DNA of 57,139 nucleotides from Candidatus Doudnabacteria bacterium (GCA_016218585.1 JACRDK010000022.1:1-57139); one strand, 5' to 3'; positions 1 through 6,808 are shown, numbered from the stretch's first letter. Notes: generated by a model not told the origin, from the sequence alone. Made by a program: numbers and translations.

Positions 1-851
1 ATTCTAATGTTGCCTCTGCTTACATTTCCGGCAGCTCTCTTTATGTAAATGCTCTAACCAGCGGATCTACTAACATTTATGTCTGCCAAAACAATTCTTC
101 TAACTGCGCTACTTTGTATGTAACGGTGAGCGGGGGGTCTTGTGGCTATTACGGTTGCGGCACCGGCACAGGCAGTTTGTATTTTAACACCGCCAGTTTG
201 CCGGTAATGGTAATTGGCCAGTATTACAGCTACCAGTTGCAGACCACCGGCGGCAGCTATCCATACAACTACTATGTTAGCAGCGGCAGCCTGCCTTATG
301 GCTTGTCATTGTCTTCTTCGGGATTAATTTCCGGCGTGCCAAACAGCACCAATACCTCCACCTTCACTGTAAGAGTCAGCGACAATTATGGACGCAGCGC
401 AACAGCTAACTTTACTATTGGCACTACCGGCGGCGGATTAAACTATCCGGGCGGCGTATTGGGCGCGAGTGCTTACGCCAGCGGCAGACTAATAAAAGAA
501 AACGGTACCGTCTATATAGTTTACAAAAATACCAAAACCGGTTTTATTTCCGCATCCGTCTTTACCGGCTTGGGTTTTAAGTTCAGCAATGTCTCTGACG
601 TTGGTTCGTCTGGTTTAGTTGATTCCGGTTATACAGTTCGCACTGCCGCAGCTAGCCACCCATGGGGAGCTTGGATTAAGAGCGGTTCAACTATTTACTT
701 TGTCCATGAGTCCGGCTTGATTCCGGTAGCCGATTATGCAACCTTCATTAATAATGGCGGGCAAGATGCTTATGTTGTAAACGCTAACACTTACGACTTC
801 CGCCTGCCAATGCTAAGCGTAATGACTTACAGCGATTCAAGGCTTCAATAG
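1..851 (+). CDS. C-terminal part of a surface protein with Ig-like and duplicated C-terminal modules (partial)
   Basis: The reading frame is open from base 3, so the gene begins upstream of the window; about 282 residues are visible. The first ~45 residues resemble the end of a bacterial Ig-like domain. A second Ig-like domain of the putative-Ig (He_PIG) type follows, with the typical LPYGLSLSSSGLISGVP segment. The last ~130 residues contain two related halves: one with GTVYIVYKNTKTGF followed by VFTGLGF, the other with WIKSGSTIYFV followed by YATFINNGG. I recognise this paired module from surface proteins of Parcubacteria, from memory only. The role is probably extracellular adhesion or envelope structure (inferred). 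A bidirectional terminator follows the stop. Confidence 0.75.
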   Translation, partial: SNVASAYISGSSLYVNALTSGSTNIYVCQNNSSNCATLYVTVSGGSCGYYGCGTGTGSLYFNTASLPVMVIGQYYSYQLQTTGGSYPYNYYVSSGSLPYGLSLSSSGLISGVPNSTNTSTFTVRVSDNYGRSATANFTIGTTGGGLNYPGGVLGASAYASGRLIKENGTVYIVYKNTKTGFISASVFTGLGFKFSNVSDVGSSGLVDSGYTVRTAAASHPWGAWIKSGSTIYFVHESGLIPVADYATFINNGGQDAYVVNANTYDFRLPMLSVMTYSDSRLQ

Positions 852-884
852 CTTATTAGCTGATAGGTTTTAGCTTATAGCTTT

Positions 885-920
885 AAAATCCCATCCCGAC
901 TTTGTCGGGATGGGATTTTT
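885..920. terminator. bidirectional intrinsic terminator between converging genes
   Basis: A perfect stem of about 16 bp (ATCCCATCCCGAC paired with GTCGGGATGGGAT) has a 3-nt loop, with A-runs on one side and T-runs on the other. It lies between the surface protein (+) and efp (-) and can serve both. Confidence 0.85.
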
Positions 921-951
921 GTTTGAACTATAAGCTATAAGCTTGCAAGAG

Positions 952-1512
952 TTACTGAGACGCTCTTTCTACATATTCACCGGTGCGGGTGTCGATTCTT
1001 AAAGTATCGCCTTCTTTAATGAACATTGGGGCGTTAACAGTCAGTCCGGTTTCCATAATTACCGGCTTGGTAACATTGCCGCCGCTGTTGCCTTTAGTGT
1101 CAGGCGGAGCCTCGGTAACCTTAAGCTCAATTTTTATAGGCAGTTCAATGGAGACTGGTTTGTTATTGAAGCGTAAAATGGATACTTCCATTCCTTCCTT
1201 CAAAAACTTTTCCTGTTCTTCGGTAACTTCCTTGGCAATGTCCACTGTTTCAAAAGTTTCCTGGTTCATAAAGTGGGTGCCTTCGGCGTCGGCGTAGAGG
1301 AAGCTGGCTTTTTCACGAACTACATCTGCTTCTTCAATGCTTTCTCCGAATTTGAAGGAGTATTCATAAACTTTGCCGGTAATAACGTTGCGCATTTTAG
1401 TCTGCATAACGGGCTTTCTTTGGGCGGTGCGCATGCGGTTGCTCCAGATTACCTGAACCGGCTGGTTCTCCCAAAGAATAATTGTGCCAATTTTTAAATC
1501 GTTTAAATCCAT
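952..1512 (-). CDS. efp: elongation factor P
   Basis: 186 residues with the full three-domain EF-P layout: an N-terminal KOW-like domain, the middle OB domain and the C-terminal OB domain ending in RIDTRTGEYVERA. EF-P enters the ribosome between P and E sites and relieves stalling at consecutive prolines. The tip loop (residues 25-34, NRMRTAQRKP) lacks the usual PGKG motif. By ungapped alignment to E. coli EF-P from memory, Gln31 sits where the modified Lys34 would be, with Arg32 and Lys33 next to it. No modification enzyme is visible in the window. First gene from the 3' end of the minus-strand cluster efp-rpsR-ssb-rpsF. No SD; a word-repeat element lies immediately upstream. Confidence 0.95.
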   Translation of the reverse strand: MDLNDLKIGTIILWENQPVQVIWSNRMRTAQRKPVMQTKMRNVITGKVYEYSFKFGESIEEADVVREKASFLYADAEGTHFMNQETFETVDIAKEVTEEQEKFLKEGMEVSILRFNNKPVSIELPIKIELKVTEAPPDTKGNSGGNVTKPVIMETGLTVNAPMFIKEGDTLRIDTRTGEYVERASQ

Positions 1513-1515
1513 AAT

Positions 1516-1621
1516 ATCGCTGAATGACGCGGAACTTTACGCTGAATGACGCGGAAAGTACAGCATCGTTAATGTTTAGCTTCTGCGTATTTCCGCGTTA
1601 GATTCCGCGTACTTCCGCGTT
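1516..1621. repeat. family A word repeat (GCGGAA/TTCCGC) between efp and rpsR
   Basis: The left part carries two tandem copies of a 16-nt unit (CGCTGAATGACGCGGA); the right part carries TTCTGCG, TTTCCGCG, ATTCCGCG and CTTCCGCG. The two parts are largely complementary, so the spacer can fold as one long imperfect hairpin. In the efp mRNA the element ends a few nt before the ATG. Confidence 0.7.
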
Positions 1622-1624
1622 TAT

Positions 1625-1855
1625 TTAAGCTGCAACAAACGGCAGCAAAGCCATATGTCTGGCTTGCTTTAAGGCTTTGGTCACCATTCTCTGGTGCTTC
1701 GGGCAGGTGCCGGTGCGGTTGTGATTTAAAATTTTAGCATGGGGGGACATAAAGCGGCGCAAAGTCACCGTGTCTTTGTAGTCCACCGTAGAAATTTTGT
1801 TAGAGCAGAAATAACACTGCTTCTTAACTAGGGGGGTGTTGTTAGTTGGTCTCAT
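1625..1855 (-). CDS. rpsR: 30S ribosomal protein S18
   Basis: 76 residues, normal length. It has the S18 core LRRFMSPHAKIL and a zinc-type ligand set: Cys14 and Cys17 (CYFC), then Cys51 and His54 (CPKH), so this is a C+ paralogue. S18 pairs with S6 on the 30S platform, and S6 is encoded by rpsF in the same cluster. No SD; a family B repeat occupies the spacer up to the ATG. The last 17 bases of the coding strand are exactly complementary to part of the RNase Y leader (see findings). Confidence 0.95.
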   Translation of the reverse strand: MRPTNNTPLVKKQCYFCSNKISTVDYKDTVTLRRFMSPHAKILNHNRTGTCPKHQRMVTKALKQARHMALLPFVAA

Positions 1856-1857
1856 AA

Positions 1858-1944
1858 TAAATAAGTTTATAAAGTTTATCAGGTTTGTAAAGTTATAAAG
1901 TTTGGGTTCAACTTGATGAACTTGTAACTTTATAACTTTATGAA
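1858..1944. repeat. family B word repeat (AAGTTTATAAAG/CTTTATAACTT) between rpsR and ssb
   Basis: Words such as TTTATAAAGTTTATCA in the left half face TAACTTTATAACTTTATGAA in the right half. They form an A/T-rich inverted repeat that fills the whole 89-bp spacer between the ssb stop and the rpsR start (minus strand). Similar words occur at 43950-44050 and 52316-52393. Confidence 0.7.
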
Positions 1945-2433
1945 CTAAAATGGAATGTCTTCTACATTAATGTCTTCGCCTTGGACAATAGTTGGCAATT
2001 CTTCATTTATCACTGGGGCCTGCTGAGAGCTTTGGGCGGGGGCGGAAAAATTTTGGCTCGGAGCGGAAGAAGCGGCTGGGGCATATGGGGCTCCGGTGGC
2101 GCCGCCACCGTCAAGCATAATCATATTTTCCCCGACAATTTCCGTGCGGCTTTTTTTCTGTCCGTCTTTGCCATCCCAGGAACGAGTTTGCAAGCGGCCT
2201 TCAATGTAGACGCGGCGGCCTTTTTTCAAGTATTGGGCGGCAATTTCGCCGAGCTTTCTCCAGAGTACCACGTTGTGATATTCTACTTGCTCAACTTTTT
2301 GGCCGGTGGTCTGGTTGTTATAGACAAAGTTGGTGGCTAAGCCAATTTGGCAGACGCTGGAACCGGATGGCGTTGTGCGCAATTCCGGGTCGCGTGTTAA
2401 TCTGCCAATTATCATAACTTTATTTAAGTCCAT
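1945..2433 (-). CDS. ssb: single-stranded DNA-binding protein
   Basis: 162 residues: an OB fold beginning MDLNKVMIIGRLTRDPELR, then a Gln/Ser/Ala/Pro-rich linker, then the acidic tip ending DINVEDIPF that recruits partner proteins in other SSBs. It coats ssDNA in replication and repair. I chose the ATG at 2433. A GTG at 2445 is in frame but lies inside the family C repeat, whose arm ends in the same TTAGTGGA as at other loci. The position between rpsR and rpsF is the standard bacterial order. Confidence 0.95.
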   Translation of the reverse strand: MDLNKVMIIGRLTRDPELRTTPSGSSVCQIGLATNFVYNNQTTGQKVEQVEYHNVVLWRKLGEIAAQYLKKGRRVYIEGRLQTRSWDGKDGQKKSRTEIVGENMIMLDGGGATGAPYAPAASSAPSQNFSAPAQSSQQAPVINEELPTIVQGEDINVEDIPF

Positions 2434-2439
2434 AAAATT

Positions 2440-2521
2440 CTCCACTAATTCACTAATTTCACGAATTGCACGAATACCACTTAGTGATATTTGTGTTGAT
2501 TCGTGAATTAGTGGATAAATA
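2440..2521. repeat. family C word repeat (AATTCACGAAT/ATTCGTGAATT) between ssb and rpsF
   Basis: Left arm words CACTAATTCACTAATT and CACGAATTGCACGAAT face right-arm words TTGATTCGTGAATTAGTGGA across a short CACTTAGTG centre. It spans from the rpsF stop almost to the ssb start on the minus strand. Sister copies lie at 29870-29945 and 31548-31625. Confidence 0.75.
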
Positions 2522-2522
2522 A

Positions 2523-3017
2523 TTATTTTGTTAAATCTTCAGACAAGGCTTCTTCAATTTTTTTATCCAGTTCTTCCTGGTTGATTTCCGTTAAGACCGG
2601 AGTTTCTTTTTTTGCAGCAGGAGCTTTTGCGGCTGGCTTTTCGGCCACAACTGCAACTTCTTCGGCTGGAGGTCCTTTGCGGATAATTTTGGACTGGGCA
2701 ATCTTATCTTTTTCCATTCTCGCCAAGTGTTCGTCCAAATTTACAATCAGGTAGCGAACTATGGTCGAATCCTGAGTGTGGATTTTGGCGTCAAAGGCGT
2801 TAATGTTTTTGCTGTCCATTGCAAAATTTACCACAACATAATGTCCGTTGCGGGTTTTACCAATGGGGTATGCTAATTTTTTCTTACCTAACTGAGTCTC
2901 TCTTATGTCGGTTGCGCCAAAGTCTTCAGCAAACTTTAGTACACCTTGAGCAATTTTAGGTACTTCGTCGTCGGCGACTTGAGCGCCAAGCAAGTACATG
3001 AGCTCATATTGCGGCAT
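2523..3017 (-). CDS. rpsF: 30S ribosomal protein S6
   Basis: 164 residues. The S6 core begins MPQYELMYLLGAQ and contains KKLAYPIGKTRNGHYVVVNF; it is followed by a ~60-residue Ala/Lys/Glu-rich tail that typical S6 lacks or has shorter. The start at 3017 is set by the family start motif and a GAAAGGA SD about 8 nt upstream; an in-frame ATG further upstream would add 31 non-conserved residues. First gene of the minus-strand cluster, driven by the promoter at 3075-3103. Confidence 0.95.
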   Translation of the reverse strand: MPQYELMYLLGAQVADDEVPKIAQGVLKFAEDFGATDIRETQLGKKKLAYPIGKTRNGHYVVVNFAMDSKNINAFDAKIHTQDSTIVRYLIVNLDEHLARMEKDKIAQSKIIRKGPPAEEVAVVAEKPAAKAPAAKKETPVLTEINQEELDKKIEEALSEDLTK

Positions 3018-3074
3018 AGAAAGTATCCTTTCTATCCCCCTAATTGGGGGAATATGAATTATTAAGTTGTTGAA

Positions 3075-3132
3075 ATTATAGCATTTGCTGGGGTTTTTGT
3101 CTATTGACAAAACAATCTAAAAATGCTTTAAT
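3075..3132. promoter_or_regulatory. back-to-back divergent promoters for rpsF (-) and the 3203 gene (+)
   Basis: Minus strand: -35 TAGACA (3098-3103), 17-bp spacer, -10 TATAAT (3075-3080) with an extended TGC. Plus strand: -35 TTGACA (3104-3109), 17-bp spacer, -10 TTTAAT (3127-3132), also preceded by TGC. The two -35 boxes touch, so two polymerases could not easily sit there together. Confidence 0.8.
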
Positions 3133-3138
3133 ATAAAG

Positions 3139-3200
3139 AATTCTTGGCTTAACCAAGAACTACGCCATTTTGAATTTGGCGTAACCCTTAAGGAGGGTTG
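3139..3200 (+). promoter_or_regulatory. three-hairpin 5' leader with the SD inside the third hairpin
   Basis: Successive stems: TTCTTGG/CCAAGAA (3141-3159), TACGCCA/TGGCGTA (3161-3183) and AACCC/GGGTT (3183-3199). The last one contains the strong SD AAGGAGG (3190-3196) of the 3203 gene, so ribosome access may depend on opening it. Confidence 0.65.
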
Positions 3201-3202
3201 AA

Positions 3203-3661
3203 ATGCCTAACAGACTGAATACATTAAAACACATCGATTCTCTCCACACTTTGAGTGTGTGGACGCCGTTTGGCAGTTTGATGACTGACCTTCATTGCTT
3301 TTTGAACGGTCAGCGTCAGCCTTACGGCAATGGGGAAATCTTCATGATGTCGAATGTGATGCCCTTTACAAACGAGCAGGTTCTTGAATCGCTTGGTTCG
3401 CGGGGCAAAAAAACCCTTCCTCTCTGGCTCGATACGCGGCGGTCGGCTTATCTAAGGTTCAACGCAAGCGTAGCATCTGCATTGCCACTGCCGGGGTCCG
3501 ATACCGCGTGGATTCTGACGCTGGAAGGTGAGGTTAGTTGTCCACGATTCGAGGGTGTTATTACCACTGCAAAGATGGTGGGATTCTACGACTGTAAGAA
3601 CGGTAGGGGCTTCATCTTGATCCCCGAGCTGGCCTTACAACAGTTGTACGTCAATCGGTAA
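3203..3661 (+). CDS. orphan protein, 152 residues
   Basis: I do not recognise this protein. It has no signal peptide or membrane segment and no known motif that I can see. It contains two Cys (32 and 119 region), a WTPFGSL stretch near the N-terminus and a mixed hydrophobic C-terminal half that looks like a small beta-rich soluble domain. The start is well supported by AAGGAGG six nt before ATG. It stands alone between its own promoter (3104-3132) and its own terminator (3683-3716). Its codon choice is more GC-balanced than the AAA/TTT-rich neighbours, suggesting a different evolutionary origin (inferred). Confidence 0.75.
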   Translation: MPNRLNTLKHIDSLHTLSVWTPFGSLMTDLHCFLNGQRQPYGNGEIFMMSNVMPFTNEQVLESLGSRGKKTLPLWLDTRRSAYLRFNASVASALPLPGSDTAWILTLEGEVSCPRFEGVITTAKMVGFYDCKNGRGFILIPELALQQLYVNR

Positions 3662-3682
3662 TCACATAATGTGTTTTGACAG

Positions 3683-3716
3683 ACAGCGCAGACCTTCGGG
3701 CCTGCGCTGTTTTCTT
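3683..3716 (+). terminator. intrinsic terminator of the 3203 gene
   Basis: Stem ACAGCGCAG/CTGCGCTGT around a TTCG-containing loop, followed by TTTTCTTT. Confidence 0.9.
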
Positions 3717-3778
3717 TACTCAAAAAACATAGTATGTGTTAAAATAATTTATATCAAATCCCGAACTGGAGGATGAGG

Positions 3779-4138
3779 ATGCAGTTTGCGTGTATTGTTC
3801 TGTTGTTAGTTTTTGCGCCGGCGATGTTTAGTCAGCGTTTCTTTGATAGTCCTGTGGTAATGGGCAATCTTAAGCCTGGCCACAGTATCAACCTCGTTTG
3901 TCCGGAGGCGATGCCGGAGCTCAAGTTCGAGGTTACGGTCAACGCAGCCGGCGAGGTGAAGAAGGCTAAGGCCCTCAAGCCCAGAAGTATGCCAGTAAGG
4001 TATTCAATGGCAGCTTATGGGTTTCTGCGCAATCAGGCCAAGGTTATGGTCTCAAGTTGGACCTTCCGGCCCATGCTATTAAACAACAAGGCGGTTCCAA
4101 TGAGAACCGTAATCACCGTGCCCTGCACCCCGCAATAA
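3779..4138 (+). CDS. exported small protein with a TonB-C-like domain
   Basis: About 119 residues. A hydrophobic N-terminus (MQFACIVLLLVFAPAMFSQ) looks like a signal peptide. The rest matches the pattern of TonB C-terminal domains: FEVTVNAAGEVKKAKAL, then a gap, then SSWTFRPMLLNNKAVP and a closing VITVPC. Such a domain is unexpected in a lineage thought to lack a canonical outer membrane. It may bind peptidoglycan or a partner rather than energise a receptor. GGAGG lies exactly before an ATG at 3773 (no spacing) but six nt before the ATG at 3779, so I chose 3779; the 3773 start would add Met-Arg. Two Cys could form a disulfide. It is monocistronic, with a terminator after it. Confidence 0.65.
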   Translation: MQFACIVLLLVFAPAMFSQRFFDSPVVMGNLKPGHSINLVCPEAMPELKFEVTVNAAGEVKKAKALKPRSMPVRYSMAAYGFLRNQAKVMVSSWTFRPMLLNNKAVPMRTVITVPCTPQ

Positions 4139-4160
4139 TCCCGCGCTCTGTTTCGCGCGT

Positions 4161-4205
4161 ATGCAAAAAGGCCTTCCCGCGTTTGGAGGGCCTTTGTCTT
4201 TTTGT
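4161..4205 (+). terminator. intrinsic terminator after the TonB-C-like gene
   Basis: Stem AAGGCC(T)TC/GGAGGGCCTT around CCGCGTTT, followed by TTGTCTTTTTG. Confidence 0.8.
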
Positions 4206-4264
4206 CTCACCCCTTCTTCCTTATCTAACTTCGGTGGGCAGGCAGGGGGAGGGAAATTTACAAA

Positions 4265-5341
4265 TTATAGAAAGTGAACCACATCGCCATCTTGAACGAT
4301 ATAATTTTTGCCTTCCGTTCTAATCCAACCTTTGTTTCTGGCTGGACCGTAGCCGCCGGCTTCCAAGAGTTTGTCCCATTGGATAACCTCCGCCCGAATG
4401 AAGCCTTTTTCAAAGTCGCTGTGAATTTTTCCGGCCGCTTGCGGAGCCTTGCTTCCTGCAGTGCAAGTCCAAGCCTTGCTCTCTTTTGGCCCGGCAGTAA
4501 TAAAAGTAATAAGCCCAAGAGTTTTATAAGCTTCTTTGATAATTTTATTTAGGCCGGATTCCGGCAGCCCCAATTCTTTTAAATATTCAGTTCGCTCTTC
4601 GTCGGAAAGTTCCGCCAGCTCGCTTTCAATTTTCGCGTCTATTGGGATGGGATTGGAAATTGGAAATTTGGTTTGAGAAAGTTCGGAAGCGAATTGTTTT
4701 TTCTCCAAATTAAATTCGTCGTTTACTACGTACATTATCGGTTTGTTGGTAAGCAAAATAATATCTTTGCTGTGTTCTCTCTCTTCATCGCTTAACTGTA
4801 CACTGCGAACCATTTCTCCTTTTTCCAGAGCCGTTTTATATTTTTCTAAAACTTGTTTCTTTACAATTGCGTCGCGATCGCCGGACTTTGCCATTTTGTT
4901 TACAGTGGTTAAGCGATTTTCTACATTTTGTAAGTCTGCCAATTGCAGTTCAATGGCAATAGTCTCCATATCGCGGCTTGGGTCAACATTGCCGTTAACG
5001 TGGATAATGTCTTTATTTTCAAACACGCGAACCACTTCCAAAATTGCATCCACTTCACGAATATGGCTTAAAAATTTATTTCCCAGTCCAGCACCTTCGC
5101 TCGCTCCTTTTACAAGCCCGGCGATATCTACAAATTCAATGGTGGTTGGGACAATTTTTTCGCTATTTTCCAGCTTCGCAAGTTTTGCCAAGCGATCATC
5201 CGGTACGGCCACAACACCCACATTGCGGTCAATGGTAGCAAAAGGGTAGTTAGCCGCTTCTACTTTGCTTTTAGTAATGGCGTTGAATAAAGTTGATTTG
5301 CCGACATTAGGCAGGCCGACGATGCCGATTTGAAAGCTCAT
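4265..5341 (-). CDS. ychF: ribosome-associated ATPase YchF (Obg-family)
   Basis: 358 residues, normal length. The P-loop GLPNVGKST lies at residues 9-17, switch II DIAGLVKGAS at about 72-81, a coiled-coil insert follows and a C-terminal TGS domain ends in DGDVVHFL. YchF (OLA1 in eukaryotes) prefers ATP over GTP and binds ribosomes. The segment TKFPISNPIPID (DNA around 4645-4672) carries GGAAATTGGAAAT words that recur in pgm and uvrC. No SD; the spacer upstream is a family D repeat reaching to the ATG. Monocistronic by position. Confidence 0.95.
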   Translation of the reverse strand: MSFQIGIVGLPNVGKSTLFNAITKSKVEAANYPFATIDRNVGVVAVPDDRLAKLAKLENSEKIVPTTIEFVDIAGLVKGASEGAGLGNKFLSHIREVDAILEVVRVFENKDIIHVNGNVDPSRDMETIAIELQLADLQNVENRLTTVNKMAKSGDRDAIVKKQVLEKYKTALEKGEMVRSVQLSDEEREHSKDIILLTNKPIMYVVNDEFNLEKKQFASELSQTKFPISNPIPIDAKIESELAELSDEERTEYLKELGLPESGLNKIIKEAYKTLGLITFITAGPKESKAWTCTAGSKAPQAAGKIHSDFEKGFIRAEVIQWDKLLEAGGYGPARNKGWIRTEGKNYIVQDGDVVHFL

Positions 5342-5342
5342 A

Positions 5343-5452
5343 ATATGATACTAATATACGGATTAATACAGATGATGCTGATAATACGGATATTTGTGAT
5401 CAGTATTATCGGTAGCATCTGCACGCATCAGTATATCAGTATCTCGTAAGTT
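5343..5452. repeat. family D word repeat (TACTAATATAC/GTATATTAGTA) upstream of ychF
   Basis: The left arm has ATACTAATATACGGATTAATACAG-type words, split by GATGATGCTGATAATACGG. The right arm has CAGTATTATCGGTAGCATC and ATCAGTATATCAGTATC. Together they make an imperfect hairpin about 110 nt long that abuts the ychF start codon. Confidence 0.65.
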
Positions 5453-5474
5453 TAGCCAAGGGGAGCATATGGTT

Positions 5475-5503
5475 TTGACAAAAGGCCGATATAGGAATAT
5501 TAT
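5475..5503 (+). promoter_or_regulatory. promoter of the 5566 gene
   Basis: TTGACA (5475-5480), 17-bp spacer, TATTAT (5498-5503). The leader contains a GGCGC/GGCGCC hairpin near 5520-5538. Confidence 0.8.
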
Positions 5504-5565
5504 TTGCAGTAGAATTAGGGCGCTTGTACTGGCGCCTTGGTTAAGTAAGTTATGTAAGAGGAACG

Positions 5566-5895
5566 ATGCCAAACAACTATCGGTTGAAGGATTTTGACGG
5601 GACAAATGCGTCCTTTCAGGATGTGGTCAGCTATTTCGAGGCTGTCCATCAGGTTAGTCCTCGTCTTCGTAAGCCGGGTCGACGTCCTCAACTTCTTCAT
5701 GAGCTGAGGCTCGCCGGAGGCCAGCTGAAGGAGATTCGAACCAGTGATCGTCTGAGGGGCGATGGCTTTTCTCTCTCAGAAGCCAAAGCCATCAATCCTG
5801 ACGAAGTCAGGGTGACGCTCGTTCATGAATTCATGGGCGCGCCCCTTCGTACGGCCTCGGTCACGTACCATCGCATTCTTGTTAACCTTGTTTGA
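5566..5895 (+). CDS. orphan basic protein, 109 residues
   Basis: Not recognised. It is Arg/Lys-rich (for example RLRKPGRRPQLLHELRLAGG) with no membrane segment and could bind nucleic acid, but no motif proves this. SD AGAGGA lies three nt before ATG. It is monocistronic, between a consensus promoter and a very GC-rich terminator. Base composition is visibly more GC-rich than neighbouring housekeeping genes. Confidence 0.7.
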   Translation: MPNNYRLKDFDGTNASFQDVVSYFEAVHQVSPRLRKPGRRPQLLHELRLAGGQLKEIRTSDRLRGDGFSLSEAKAINPDEVRVTLVHEFMGAPLRTASVTYHRILVNLV

Positions 5896-5932
5896 TCACA
5901 TCGATTAGAGCACTCACAACCGTGAGATGCCA

Positions 5933-5972
5933 AGGGCGGCCCGCAATCACGCGCGGCCGCCCTCTTTCTTTT
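5933..5972 (+). terminator. GC-rich terminator of the 5566 gene
   Basis: Stem AGGGCGGCC/GGCCGCCCT with a 12-nt CGCAATCACGCG loop, then CTTTCTTTT. Confidence 0.9.
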
Positions 5973-5974
5973 AT

Positions 5975-6195
5975 ATAAAAAAGAGGGGCACGTACTTGTG
6001 CCCCGTGTGAAGGACGCCCGTCAGGTGTCCGTCCTTCAAAGGTTTTTTGGATCACCCCCTTCCGTGGCCAGGCGCCACAACGGCCCTTGCGATTTAGCCC
6101 GGCTATAAGTGTTGGTCTGTTTTGACCGGACTTGAACGAATCGCGTTAACCACGGAAGGGAGGTGTTTTGAGTGTCATCATAGATGCCTCCTTAA
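5975..6195 (-). ncRNA. stand-alone structured RNA with an embedded 11-codon ORF
   Basis: Minus-strand transcript of about 220 nt from the promoter at 6200-6227 to a terminator stem GGGGCAC/GTGCCCC followed by TCTTTTTTAT (5975-6004). Helices: a long closing stem, 15 bp with one bulge (6150-6165 with 6053-6067); inside it GCGATT/AATCGC (6139-6144 with 6089-6094), then GTCCGG/CCGGGC; a possible GGCC/GGCC arm; and an 8-bp GAAGGACG/CGTCCTTC hairpin. This makes a multi-branch fold. I see no tmRNA, SRP, RNase P or 6S signature. No gene lies downstream on this strand before the converging 5566 gene, so it is not a leader for a visible ORF. Confidence 0.5.
6146..6181 (-). CDS. micro-ORF MMTLKTPPFRG in the structured RNA
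   Basis: 11 codons and TAA, preceded by a strong SD (AAGGAGG, then CATCT, then ATG). The ORF lies over the 5' strand of the long closing stem, so translation would prevent that stem from forming. It contains a Pro-Pro pair, the type of site EF-P acts on. The peptide could be real or simply a translation-coupled switch; only the SD and the placement support it. Confidence 0.4.
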   Translation of the reverse strand: MMTLKTPPFRG

Positions 6196-6199
6196 TTTC

Positions 6200-6261
6200 A
6201 CTATAGCACTTTTTTATTATTTTACAATTTATTTGACGAAAATATATTTAGGTAGTACGCT
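6200..6261. promoter_or_regulatory. divergent promoters for the structured RNA (-) and the 6317 gene (+)
   Basis: Minus: -35 TTGTAA (6222-6227), 16-bp spacer, -10 TATAGT (6200-6205) with extended TGC. Plus: -35 TTGACG (6233-6238), 17-bp spacer, -10 TACGCT (6256-6261), a weak -10. The -35 boxes are five bp apart, the same geometry as at 3098-3109. Confidence 0.65.
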
Positions 6262-6269
6262 TTGCCTTA

Positions 6270-6316
6270 TGAGCGGCTGTTTAACCGCTCCAAACCAAGC
6301 TCCTAAGGGGGAGTGA
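6270..6316 (+). promoter_or_regulatory. hairpin leader with a self-paired SD
   Basis: GAGCGG/CCGCTC hairpin (6271-6290), then CTCC/GGAG (6300-6313) in which the SD GGGGGAG of the 6317 gene is itself paired. Same layout as the 3203 and 47333 leaders. Confidence 0.55.
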
Positions 6317-6787
6317 ATGCAATATTACATTAGAAGCGGAAGGAATGGGGCAGATAATCACGGAAGTCATCCCGACAAAAGAAAGTTTTTGGCGGCTAAT
6401 GATCTTTCCCCAGAGGAGCATCCCGAGACAATCGTACAAATTTGCAAAGCCGTGTTGGCCATTTGCCGCAGGAAGCCGCCCGGTAAAAGAAGTGGTCGAA
6501 TAAAGAGATCCTTTCAGGGGTTTCCGCGAGACCTGACTTCTTTTTCGGCCGCTCTAAGCGGAGTGGGCAAGCAGTTTGGCATAACAGAGGTCTCGAGAGA
6601 AGGAGTCCTGGTTGTTTGCAGGGTCAAGTTTACCGGCGGCTCCATTTGGGTGAGCGGTGACATATATTCTTATGTGTCGCTGCTTAGTAAACTTGAAGAT
6701 GCCAAACAGGCCTTAAGGCGCAGGATTGAAAAACTAGCGCCTGGGGAGAAAATCCTGCATGGCATTTCCGAATTTAACGGCTTCTGA
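6317..6787 (+). CDS. orphan basic protein, 156 residues
   Basis: Not recognised. The N-terminal ~75 residues are rich in Lys/Arg/Pro (RRKPPGKRSGRIKRSF). The C-terminal half (ITEVSREGVLVVCRVKFTGGSIWVSGDIYSYVSLLSKLEDAKQ split over several strands) looks like a small alpha/beta domain ending in an amphipathic helix. No signal peptide or membrane segment. Strong SD; monocistronic with its own promoter and a GC-rich terminator. Confidence 0.7.
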   Translation: MQYYIRSGRNGADNHGSHPDKRKFLAANDLSPEEHPETIVQICKAVLAICRRKPPGKRSGRIKRSFQGFPRDLTSFSAALSGVGKQFGITEVSREGVLVVCRVKFTGGSIWVSGDIYSYVSLLSKLEDAKQALRRRIEKLAPGEKILHGISEFNGF

Positions 6788-6808
6788 GTTTTCCGTTGGC
6801 AAGCGGCA

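Noticed and set aside
983-1497. Open frames on the strand opposite efp
   Set aside because: They mirror the efp codon pattern, lack SDs and have no recognisable domains.
1516-1600. Possible CRISPR-like direct repeats
   Set aside because: Only two tandem units, spacers of a few nt, and complementary arms; it is a hairpin repeat, and no cas genes are present.
5975-6195. tmRNA, SRP RNA, RNase P RNA or 6S RNA
   Set aside because: None of their conserved sequence blocks is present; only the general rod-like shape recalls 6S RNA.
6122-6316. A 64-codon plus-strand frame across the structured RNA
   Set aside because: It overlaps the minus-strand promoter and stems, has no SD, and the better-supported 6317 gene starts right after it.
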